This document shows positions 1 to 5,025 of a DNA stretch of 6,153 bases, one piece after another (the stretch's first letter is position 1; each line of letters starts with the position of its first letter). A program made the position numbers and the translations under genes. Origin of the DNA: an uncultured Clostridia bacterium. GTDB lineage: Bacteria; Bacillota; Clostridia; Christensenellales; Aristaeellaceae. The stretch is taken from the NCBI GenBank assembly GCA_934630975.1, contig CAKTXH010000121.1, positions 1-6,153 of the forward strand, read 5' to 3'. The notes under the pieces were generated by a model. It was not told the DNA's origin. It made no database searches and worked only from the letters and a program-made list of their open reading frames with translations.

Positions 1-61
1 TTTCTTCTAACTCAGATAGCTGCCCTAAAATAAACTCTAAGTATTCCTTGCTTGATGCCAT
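1..61 (-). CDS. TfoX/Sxy family protein, N-terminal fragment (cut by window edge)
   Basis: Reading the minus strand from the ATG at 61-59 gives MASSKEYLEFILGQLSELEE before the window ends. This opening closely matches what I remember of small Firmicute proteins with a TfoX N-terminal domain (PF04993), which usually continue with a motif around RAMMGEY. The start is well supported: a GAGGAGG ribosome binding site lies at 66-72, about 4 nt upstream of the ATG. In Haemophilus and E. coli TfoX/Sxy activates competence genes; in Firmicutes these short single-domain relatives have no established function, so no competence role should be assumed. It lies 113 nt downstream of the methyltransferase on the same strand, and no convincing terminator separates them, so co-transcription is possible. 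Only about 20 residues are visible; the family call rests on the N-terminus alone. Confidence 0.7.
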   Translation of the reverse strand, partial: MASSKEYLEFILGQLSELEE

Positions 62-70
62 ATTTCCTCC

Positions 71-86
71 TCAAATTCCGATTTGA
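71..86 (-). promoter_or_regulatory. Small inverted repeat touching the ribosome binding site of the TfoX-like gene
   Basis: TCAAAT (71-76), TCCG (77-80) and ATTTGA (81-86) form a perfect 6-bp inverted repeat with a 4-nt spacer. On the minus strand it runs straight into the GGAGG of the TfoX-like gene. The stem is AT-rich and weak as RNA, so it could equally be a short protein-binding dyad or chance. Confidence 0.25.
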
Positions 87-174
87 CGATATTTCTGCCG
101 ATGAAAAGCTTATCCCGTTCTTTTTTGAACGCGCATAAAGCGGCGGGGCGGGAAACGCGGCGGATTTGCCGAAG

Positions 175-828
175 TTACTTTACGCAGTGAAAATAGACCA
201 TCGACCCGTCAACGTGAAGCTCCACTTTGCGATACATGCCGTTCAGAATATCTCTCAGCTCTTCCTCGGTCTGGAAGGGCGGCGTAAACCAGCCCTTTTT
301 GGCCAGAATGTTTTTCACAAGCCAATCTGTCCGTTTGCATTTTCCACGGATGTAGAAGCAGGCGATAAAATCGCCGCCGGGCTTCAAAACGCGCCATGTT
401 TCGGAAAATGCCTTCTGCTTATCGGGAAAGGCGTGGAAGCCGTTCATGCTGACGACGATATCAAAGGATTCATCCGCCATGGGCAGGCTGCCCACGTCGC
501 CCTGAACGCACCCAATATGCGCTTGGCCGCTCAGCCGTTTCTCGGCCTGTTCGAGCATATCCGCGCTGTAATCCAGACAGGTGATGCGGGCGTTTTTCAG
601 AGCCGCCCATTTGCGCGCCGTGAATACGGCCGTTCCGACCGGAACGTCGAGAAGAGCGCCGGAGAAATCGTCGGGAATATAGGATAAGACGCTTCGCGCG
701 ATGGCGTTGTCATCCGTGCCGTTCCAGAAGAGTTTGATATACAGCCTGCTGAAAAAGTTTCCCTGCGTGAGCACGTCGTCGTAGATGGATTTGGAGGATT
801 CGTAAGCGTTTTGAATTTTATCGGCCAT
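175..828 (-). CDS. Class I SAM-dependent methyltransferase (Methyltransf_11/25 type)
   Basis: A 217-residue cytoplasmic protein with the Rossmann methyltransferase motifs in order: motif I LLDVPVGTA at 59-67, the acidic SAM-ribose residue in LDYSADML (D86), GDVGSLP near 110-116, the motif IV strand SFDIVVS (D123), and the post-motif LKPGG at 148-152. Family members transfer a methyl group from SAM to a small molecule or macromolecule; the acceptor cannot be read from sequence. Start choice: ATG at 828 has GGGGTG six nucleotides upstream. A GTG at 837 would add three residues but has a poorer ribosome binding site. Oddity: the last glycine of the GxGxG loop is alanine (A67). The length is normal for a stand-alone enzyme of this class. 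It has its own promoter (877-906) and lies upstream of the TfoX-like gene on the same strand. Family assignment is firm; substrate is unknown. Confidence 0.9.
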   Translation of the reverse strand: MADKIQNAYESSKSIYDDVLTQGNFFSRLYIKLFWNGTDDNAIARSVLSYIPDDFSGALLDVPVGTAVFTARKWAALKNARITCLDYSADMLEQAEKRLSGQAHIGCVQGDVGSLPMADESFDIVVSMNGFHAFPDKQKAFSETWRVLKPGGDFIACFYIRGKCKRTDWLVKNILAKKGWFTPPFQTEEELRDILNGMYRKVELHVDGSMVYFHCVK

Positions 829-876
829 GTCGTTCACCCCGTAAATTCCGTATTTTGCCAGCCGGATTTTTTTCTT

Positions 877-906
877 ATTATAGCATGAAATGAAAATGTT
901 TGACAG
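877..906 (-). promoter_or_regulatory. Sigma-A promoter of the methyltransferase gene (extended -10)
   Basis: On the minus strand, TATAAT (882-877) is a perfect -10 preceded by TGC (885-883), which makes it an extended -10. CTGTCA (906-901) matches four of six -35 positions with an 18-nt spacer. Transcription would start near 870, giving a leader of about 40 nt before the ATG at 828. Confidence 0.6.
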
Positions 907-958
907 GGCAAACTTTCATTTTACCGCCACAGAATTTGTCTTTCTTTTCCCCGATGCG

Positions 959-990
959 TTCAAAATTCTGACAAAAACGGGCGGTACAAT
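959..990 (+). promoter_or_regulatory. Possible promoter of the secreted beta-helix protein gene
   Basis: TACAAT at 985-990 matches five of six -10 positions and lies 31 nt before the start codon. The only -35 candidate, TTCAAA at 959-964, is 20 nt away and weak. CTGACA at 968-973 looks better but is only 11 nt from the -10. A promoter is expected here because the upstream gene is divergent, but the exact site is uncertain. Confidence 0.3.
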
Positions 991-1021
991 ATCGCCATCA
1001 AATGAAGGAGATGAATCCACA

Positions 1022-2524
1022 ATGAAAAAAACGATTGCATGGATTTTAGCTTTGACGATGCTTTCCACCAGCGCGATGGCGCTGGCCGAGAATACCCCGC
1101 CGCAGATGCCCAGCAGCGAAAACGGACAGCCCCCGGAGATGCCGAGCGGCGAGAACGGGCAGCCGCCCGAAATGCCGAACGGCCAGACGCCCGGCAACCC
1201 GGGCGGTATGGGCGGCCCCGGCGGCGGAAGCAGCAAGCCGGAAAGCTACGACGCGGTGACGACCGTTTCCGAGGATACGGAAATCTCCGGCGAGACGATT
1301 GAATCCACGGGCACGGACGAGAACGCGCTGCTGGTGACCGGCGGCACGGCGACGGTGACGGATTCGACCATCGTTCGCGATTCGGACGACAGCACGGGCG
1401 GCGACAACTCCAGCTTCTACGGCGTGGGCGCGGCGGTGCTGACCACCGGCGGCACGGTCTCCATTTCGGATAGCACCATCACCACCGACGCGAAGGGCGG
1501 CGCTGGCGTGTTCGCTTACGGCGACGGCGTGGCGATGGTGAGCAATACGACCATCTCCACCACGCAGGATACCTCCGGCGGCATCCACGTGGCGGGCGGC
1601 GGCACGCTTTACGCCAGGGATTTGACCGTGACGACGAAGGGCGAATCCTCCGCAGCGATTCGCTCTGACCGCGGCAGCGGCACGATGGTCGTGGACGGCG
1701 GCACGTATGTTTCCGAAGGCGTGGGTTCTCCGGCCGTGTACGTGACGGCGGATATCACGATTCACGAGGCTTCGCTGGCGGCGACCGGCTCGGAGGCGCT
1801 GTGCCTCGAGGGCCTGAACTCCGTCCGCCTGTATGACTGCGACCTGACGGGCAACATGGCCGACCTTGACCAGAACGACAACACCTGGACGGTCATCCTC
1901 TACCAGAGCATGTCCGGCGACTCCGAAGTCGGCGAAGGCCGCTTCGAGATGGAAGGCGGCACGCTCGTCTCCGGCAACGGCGGCATCTTCTACACCACCA
2001 ACACGGAGAGCGAGTTCGTGCTCTCGAACGTCGAAATCTCCGCGGATAACAGCGAGTACTTCCTGCGCTGCACCGGCAACGCCAATCAGCGCGGCTGGGG
2101 CCAGACCGGCTCGAACGGCGCGGACTGCACCTTTACCGCCATCAACCAGAAGATGGACGGCGACGTGATCTGGGACAGCATTTCCAACCTCGACCTGTAT
2201 GTGACGCAGGGCAGCGTGCTCACCGGCGCGGTGGTGGACGATGAATCCTGCGCGGGCAACGGCGGCGACGGCGCGGCGAACGTGTCGATCGACGCGGATT
2301 CCAAGTGGATTGTGACGGGCGACAGCGTGCTGACCGATCTGGCCTGCGAAGGCGAGATTGTGGATGCGGCGGGCAACGCGGTGAGCGTTGTCGGCACGGA
2401 CGGCACGGTCTACGTGCAGGGCGGCAGCGAGTATACCGTCACCGTCAGCAACTACGCCGAGACCTGCGACCTTTCCGGCGCGGGCGAAATTACCGGCTGG
2501 GACGCTTCCGCCATGCCGATGTAA
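1022..2524 (+). CDS. Secreted right-handed beta-helix repeat protein (adhesin-like), function unknown
   Basis: A 500-residue exported protein. Residues 1-22 are a Sec signal peptide (Lys-Lys, hydrophobic core, ALA before the likely cut, no lipobox cysteine). Residues 26-55 carry an 11-residue Pro/Met/Glu/Asn/Gly repeat and 56-70 a Gly-rich linker. From about 85 to 475 there are roughly twelve rungs of a parallel beta-helix, each a short strand of alternating polar and aliphatic residues followed by S/T-rich turns, for example near 107-118, 143-155, 169-181, 193-205, 219-231, 306-317, 389-402 and 418-433. Asp/Asn/Gly-rich turns could bind calcium, but no catalytic triad of a known lyase is recognisable. 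There is no LPXTG, SLH or C-terminal membrane helix, so it is probably released or held non-covalently. The start at 1022 is preferred over the in-frame ATG at 890 because it gives an intact signal peptide and has AAGGAG at 1005-1010, though the 11-nt spacing is long. I remember similar proteins in gut Firmicutes; none has a proven role that I know of. Confidence 0.85.
   Translation: MKKTIAWILALTMLSTSAMALAENTPPQMPSSENGQPPEMPSGENGQPPEMPNGQTPGNPGGMGGPGGGSSKPESYDAVTTVSEDTEISGETIESTGTDENALLVTGGTATVTDSTIVRDSDDSTGGDNSSFYGVGAAVLTTGGTVSISDSTITTDAKGGAGVFAYGDGVAMVSNTTISTTQDTSGGIHVAGGGTLYARDLTVTTKGESSAAIRSDRGSGTMVVDGGTYVSEGVGSPAVYVTADITIHEASLAATGSEALCLEGLNSVRLYDCDLTGNMADLDQNDNTWTVILYQSMSGDSEVGEGRFEMEGGTLVSGNGGIFYTTNTESEFVLSNVEISADNSEYFLRCTGNANQRGWGQTGSNGADCTFTAINQKMDGDVIWDSISNLDLYVTQGSVLTGAVVDDESCAGNGGDGAANVSIDADSKWIVTGDSVLTDLACEGEIVDAAGNAVSVVGTDGTVYVQGGSEYTVTVSNYAETCDLSGAGEITGWDASAMPM
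1097..1187 (+). repeat. 33-bp coding tandem repeat (Pro/Met-rich linker)
   Basis: About two and two-thirds copies of a 33-bp unit encode PPQMPSSENGQ, PPEMPSGENGQ and PPEMPNGQ (residues 26-55 of the secreted protein). The copies differ mainly at synonymous positions, so the array is not freshly duplicated. It sits just after the signal peptide and probably works as a flexible spacer between cell surface and beta-helix. Confidence 0.8.
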
Positions 2525-2650
2525 CTCCTTCAGTCAGCTTCGCTGACAGCTCCCTCGAAGAGGGAGCCTTTGAGTATAAGTATCGGCGACGTGAGGATTA
2601 AGCCTCCCTCTTAGAGGGAGGTGGCACGACGAAGTCGTGACGGAAGGAGT
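2524..2650 (+). repeat. 127-bp palindromic intergenic element with imperfect terminal inverted repeats (MITE-like)
   Basis: The ends are ACTCCTTC (2524-2531) and its complement GAAGGAGT (2643-2650, one extra base nearby), and the two 50-bp arms are imperfect inverted copies of each other. Each arm holds two hairpins. Left arm: GTCAGC/GCTGAC around TTC (2533-2547) and GCTCCCTC/GAGGGAGC around GAA (2549-2567). Right arm: CCTCCCTC/GAGGGAGG around TTA (2603-2621) and CACGAC/GTCGTG around GAA (2625-2639). The middle, 2568-2602, is AT-richer. No reading frame of its own is convincing. I recall near-identical sequences scattered between genes of gut Clostridia, which fits a small non-autonomous mobile element, but copy number cannot be tested here. 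The first base is the last base of the upstream stop codon. Confidence 0.8.
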
Positions 2651-2750
2651 AACAAGGCGAAAAATCGTGTAATAAAATTCCTTTTTACCGAAACAGCCAT
2701 AACGCTGATGACATAGATTTCTTCATGGACTTTCTCTCTCCAATTCAAGG

Positions 2751-2777
2751 GGCGGCCTTTTCGCGGGGCCGCCTTTT
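2751..2777 (+). terminator. Intrinsic terminator upstream of the hemolysin III gene
   Basis: GGCGGCC (2751-2757) and GGCCGCC (2767-2773) form a perfect 7-bp GC stem with a 9-nt loop, followed by TTTT (2774-2777). No T-run follows it on the other strand, so it acts on plus-strand transcription. It lies 227 nt after the beta-helix stop and only 16 nt before the next -35, so it insulates the following promoter from read-through. Confidence 0.65.
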
Positions 2778-2792
2778 GCGTGCGAAAACCCC

Positions 2793-2821
2793 TTGACATT
2801 CCCTGACGAACGTGCTAAACT
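2793..2821 (+). promoter_or_regulatory. Sigma-A promoter of the hemolysin III family gene
   Basis: A perfect TTGACA (2793-2798), a 17-nt spacer and TAAACT (2816-2821), with TGC immediately before the -10 (2813-2815) as an extended element. Transcription should start near 2828, about 42 nt before the ATG at 2870. The predicted start lies inside the dyad at 2825-2845. Confidence 0.75.
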
Positions 2822-2824
2822 ACA

Positions 2825-2845
2825 ATCTAGTTTTCAATACTAGAT
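2825..2845 (+). promoter_or_regulatory. Candidate operator: 7-bp-arm dyad at the transcription start
   Basis: ATCTAGT (2825-2831), seven bases, then ACTAGAT (2839-2845): perfect inverted arms centred at 2835, overlapping the predicted +1. This position and symmetry are typical of a repressor site for a dimeric regulator. As RNA it would be only a weak AU-rich hairpin at the 5' end. No regulator gene is in the window to pair it with. Confidence 0.4.
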
Positions 2846-2869
2846 GATCGACCCGAAGGGGGAAGCAGC

Positions 2870-3541
2870 ATGACGCGCACCAAACTCAAAGACCGTGAAA
2901 TGCCGGTCTATACGAAAAAAGAAGAAATGTTTAACATGATCAGCCACATCATCGGCGGCGTGGTGGGCATTGCGGGCATGGTGCTGTGCATCATCTTTTC
3001 CGCGCTGCACCATAACGGCTACGGGCTGGCCGGGTCGATTGTGTTCGGCGTTTCGATGATCCTGCTGTATACGATGTCCAGCGTTTACCACGGGCTGAAG
3101 CCCGGCATGGGTAAGCGCGTGATGCAGGTGCTCGACCACTGCACGATTTACGTGCTGATTGCGGGCACGTATACGCCGCTGCTGCTGAGCGCCATGCGGC
3201 CGATTGACCCGGTGGCGAGCTGGGTGCTGCTGGGCATCGTCTGGGCGCTGGCGGCGGTGGGCATCGCGTTCACGGCAATTGACCTGAACAAATACAAGGT
3301 CTTTTCGATGGTGTGCTACATGGCCATCGGCTGGTGCATCGTATTCAAGCTCCCGCTGCTGATTCAGGCCATCGGCTGGGGCGGCTTCCTGCTGATTCTG
3401 GGCGGCGGGCTGCTGTATACCGTCGGCGCGGTGCTCTACGGCAAGGGCAAGACCAAGCCGTTCATGCATTGCGTGTTCCACGTGTTTGTGATTCTGGGCA
3501 GCGTGTGTCATATTCTGGCGATTCTGCTGTTTGCGCTGTAA
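2870..3541 (+). CDS. trhA: Hemolysin III / TrhA (YqfA-like, PAQR-type) integral membrane protein
   Basis: A 223-residue membrane protein with about seven hydrophobic helices (roughly 22-45, 52-70, 88-107, 114-136, 144-160, 164-190, 199-222) and a short charged cytoplasmic N-terminus, the usual size and topology of the HlyIII family. The family's metal-site residues are present: SSVYH (S70, H74), D89-H90 in the DHCTIYVLIAGTYTP segment, and HCVFH (H200, H204), matching the Ser-His, Asp and HxxxH zinc ligands of PAQR receptors. Some members were reported as haemolytic; E. coli TrhA is linked to membrane homeostasis, and lipid hydrolase activity is suspected from the ceramidase-like fold. The start has GGGGG at 2858-2862 with suitable spacing; the next in-frame ATG (2900) has no ribosome binding site. 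It is a single-gene unit with its own promoter, possible operator and terminator. Family call firm, symbol by family analogy. Confidence 0.92.
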   Translation: MTRTKLKDREMPVYTKKEEMFNMISHIIGGVVGIAGMVLCIIFSALHHNGYGLAGSIVFGVSMILLYTMSSVYHGLKPGMGKRVMQVLDHCTIYVLIAGTYTPLLLSAMRPIDPVASWVLLGIVWALAAVGIAFTAIDLNKYKVFSMVCYMAIGWCIVFKLPLLIQAIGWGGFLLILGGGLLYTVGAVLYGKGKTKPFMHCVFHVFVILGSVCHILAILLFAL

Positions 3542-3570
3542 CGCCTTTCGTCTGTTTGATCAATCAAGAT

Positions 3571-3653
3571 GCGGACGCGCGATGCGCGCCCCTGCAACGG
3601 AATTCTGTTTCCGTGAGGATGCAGGGGCGGCCGTCGGCCGTCCGCTTTTTTTT
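3571..3653 (+). terminator. Large two-armed hairpin terminator (repeat-like) after the hemolysin III gene
   Basis: Two 26-nt arms, 3571-3596 and 3620-3645, pair at 21 of 26 positions plus one G-U wobble. The loop holds a second hairpin, ACGGAA/TTCCGT (3597-3602 with 3609-3614). Eight T residues follow at 3646-3653, a textbook intrinsic terminator. The unpaired positions are where each arm is itself a mini-palindrome, GCGC-GAT-GCGC in the left arm and GGCC-GTC-GGCC in the right, so each arm can fold alone. That design, and my memory of similar sequences in Clostridia, suggest a dispersed intergenic repeat used as a terminator. Confidence 0.85.
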
Positions 3654-3702
3654 CGTCCAGCTTTTTTGAAACAACAGAAATTGACTTTTGAATAAAAAAC
3701 GG

Positions 3703-3738
3703 AAGTTTTGCGCAACTTGTGTAAAATTTCTGTAAAAT
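3703..3738 (+). promoter_or_regulatory. Possible regulator sites upstream of the transporter promoter
   Basis: AAGTT-N6-AACTT (3703-3718) is a 5-bp-arm dyad with the palindrome TTGCGCAA inside it. Right after it TGTAAAAT occurs twice (3720-3727 and 3731-3738), with an 11-bp period, so both copies face the same side of the helix. They end 5 bp before the -35. The layout fits an activator or metal/nutrient-responsive regulator, or an AT-rich UP-like element. Confidence 0.35.
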
Positions 3739-3743
3739 GATGG

Positions 3744-3772
3744 TTGTGTTGGACAAAGTGAAGTGATATAAT
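3744..3772 (+). promoter_or_regulatory. Promoter of the ABC transporter operon (extended -10)
   Basis: TATAAT (3767-3772) is a perfect -10 with TGA directly before it (3764-3766), an extended -10. The -35, TTGTGT (3744-3749), matches only three positions at 17-nt spacing. A strong -10 with a weak -35 is a pattern often seen where an activator helps. Transcription would start near 3779, about 53 nt before the ATG. Confidence 0.7.
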
Positions 3773-3831
3773 ATCCACAAAGGCAATGAGCGAACCATCC
3801 ACTGCCTAAAACAAAAAGGAGGAAACTTTCC

Positions 3832-4839
3832 ATGAAAAAATTCCTTGCTGCCGCTCTGGCGTCTGTGATGCTCGTTGGCGGCGCGGCGCTGGCCGCGGCC
3901 GACGGCGAACTGAACATCTGCTCCCCGAACAGCGACGGCCTGCTCTCCATCATCCCGGTGTTTGAGGAGCAGACGGGCATTAAGGTCAACGTCGAATCCA
4001 TCGGCACGGGCGACTGCATGAAGCGCATCGAGAGCGAAATCGCGCAGGAATACAGCACCTTCGACCTGATGTACGGCGGCTCCCTGGCCAACTACGTGGC
4101 CAACGCGGGTCTCTTCCAGGATTACGTTTCCGATCAGGACCAGTACCTGATGGAGGCGTATAAGAACACCCGCGGCTACTGCACCAACTACACCATCGAC
4201 GGCTCCGTGCTGCTGGTGAACACCGATATGCTCAAGGAACTGGGCGTCGAAGTCAACGGCTACGCCGATCTGCTCCAGCCCGAGCTGGTGGGCAAGATCG
4301 CTTCCGCCGACCCGGCTTCCTCCTCTTCCGCGTTCTGCCAGCTGACCAACATGCTGCTCGCGATGGGCGGCTATGAGGACGAAGCGGCCTGGCAGTATGT
4401 GCAGGATCTGTTCGTCGGCCAGCAGGTCGCCATCACCAGCGGTTCCTCCGCGGTGTACAAGGGCGTTTACAACGGCGAATACGCCGTCGGTCTGACCTAT
4501 GAAGACCCCTGCGTCACCCTGATTAAGGACGGCGCGACCAACATTCAGGTGGTCTACCCGGTCGAGGGCACCGTGTTCCTGCCGGCGCAGATCGGTATCG
4601 TCAAGAACGCGAAGAACGTCGAGAACGCCAAGGCGTTTGTGGACTTCATGCTCTCCGAGGACGCTCAGCGCTTCCTGGCGGAGAACACCACCAGCCGCAA
4701 CGTGCGCGAGGTCGAGTATAAGAACGACGTCATGACCCCGCTTGCCGACATCAAGCTCATCTATGAGGACAGCGATTACGTCATCGCCCACACCTCCGAG
4801 CTGAAGGAAAAGGTTCAGGATATCATGATGGACATGTAA
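3832..4839 (+). CDS. ABC transporter extracellular solute-binding protein (Fe3+/phosphonate-type, SBP_bac_6-like)
   Basis: A 335-residue exported binding protein that would capture a ligand outside the membrane and hand it to the permease encoded downstream. Residues 1-23 are a Sec signal peptide ending ALA-AA-DG, with no lipobox cysteine. The mature part starts GELNI and has the two-lobe pattern of Fe3+/2-aminoethylphosphonate binders: VFEEQTGIKV at 43-52, IGTGDCMKRIESE at 57-69, FDLMYGG near 77-83, the hinge strand GSVLLVNTDML at 124-134, SGSSAVYKGV at 203-212, GEYAVGLTYEDP at 215-226 and AKAFVDFMLSEDAQ at 266-279. AGGAGG at 3817-3822, nine bases before the ATG, fixes the start. The adjacent tyrosine pair that ligates iron in FbpA is not seen; a single Y223-E224-D225 stands there. 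Family is sure; ligand (ferric iron, phosphonate or another anion) is open. Confidence 0.9.
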   Translation: MKKFLAAALASVMLVGGAALAAADGELNICSPNSDGLLSIIPVFEEQTGIKVNVESIGTGDCMKRIESEIAQEYSTFDLMYGGSLANYVANAGLFQDYVSDQDQYLMEAYKNTRGYCTNYTIDGSVLLVNTDMLKELGVEVNGYADLLQPELVGKIASADPASSSSAFCQLTNMLLAMGGYEDEAAWQYVQDLFVGQQVAITSGSSAVYKGVYNGEYAVGLTYEDPCVTLIKDGATNIQVVYPVEGTVFLPAQIGIVKNAKNVENAKAFVDFMLSEDAQRFLAENTTSRNVREVEYKNDVMTPLADIKLIYEDSDYVIAHTSELKEKVQDIMMDM

Positions 4840-4874
4840 TTCCCACATGCCTTCGGAGGGCTGTTGCGCATGTC

Positions 4875-4934
4875 GCCCTCTCAGCTGTTCCGCGCCGTCT
4901 CCCTTCGGGGAGGCGGCCGGGGGCCGGAGAGGGC
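4875..4934 (+). promoter_or_regulatory. Candidate antiterminator fold in the intercistronic leader
   Basis: GCCCTCTC (4875-4882) is exactly complementary to GAGAGGGC (4927-4934), whose last four bases are the first four of the terminator stem at 4931-4947. The two folds therefore exclude each other. Between the arms a 10-bp stem (4894-4903 with 4908-4917, one G-U pair) is capped by a cUUCGg tetraloop, which would fold fast and bring the arms together. This is the geometry of an attenuator, though it may simply be a structured intergenic repeat. Confidence 0.4.
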
Positions 4935-4952
4935 TGCGCGGCAGCCCTTTTT
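4931..4952 (+). terminator. Intrinsic terminator between binding-protein and ATPase genes
   Basis: GGGCTGC (4931-4937) and GCAGCCC (4941-4947) form a 7-bp GC stem with a 3-nt loop, followed by five T residues (4948-4952). Partial termination here would give more binding protein than membrane components, a common need in ABC importers. No new promoter is evident between it and the ATPase start at 5026, so the downstream genes seem to depend on read-through. Confidence 0.75.
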
Positions 4953-5025
4953 ATATGGGACTGAAACGGCGCATGAGCCGAAGGCCCGGCTAAACGGGAA
5001 AATAACGCGAAAGGAATCAACGGAT

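Noticed and set aside
116..131. CGTTC-T6-GAACG hairpin between the methyltransferase and TfoX-like genes
   Set aside because: A 5-bp stem without a trailing T-run in the direction of transcription is too weak to call a terminator.
166..687. 173-codon plus-strand frame opposite the methyltransferase
   Set aside because: The minus frame carries all SAM methyltransferase motifs and a promoter; the plus frame has no ribosome binding site or known motif.
890..1021. In-frame upstream extension of the beta-helix protein from an ATG at 890
   Set aside because: It would bury the signal peptide behind 44 residues and run through the promoter region; it has no ribosome binding site, while 1022 has one and gives a proper signal peptide.
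1002..1025. Seven-codon leader peptide (MKEMNPQ) whose TGA overlaps the ATG of the beta-helix gene
   Set aside because: It has no ribosome binding site of its own and its codons are the main gene's AAGGAG region; most likely chance.
1097..1187. 33-bp repeats considered as CRISPR
   Set aside because: They are in frame inside a coding region with no spacers; they encode a Pro-rich linker.
2611..2799. 62-codon minus-strand frame covering the right arm of the palindromic element and the terminator
   Set aside because: It has no ribosome binding site, is basic low-complexity in composition, and overlaps structural elements.
3781..3807. AGGCA/TGCCT pairing in the leader of the binding-protein mRNA, considered as a riboswitch
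   Set aside because: Only a 5-bp stem with a 17-nt loop, in a leader of about 50 nt, with no conserved aptamer sequence.
3508..4848. 446-codon open frame on the minus strand opposite the binding-protein gene
   Set aside because: It is a shadow produced by GC-rich codon bias; the plus frame has signal peptide, family motifs, promoter and ribosome binding site, and the minus frame runs through a terminator.
4864..5025. Longer ATPase starting at the ATG at 4864
   Set aside because: It would translate the UUCG hairpin and the terminator and add 54 unlike-family residues; family proteins begin a few residues before the conserved first strand, as with the start at 5026.
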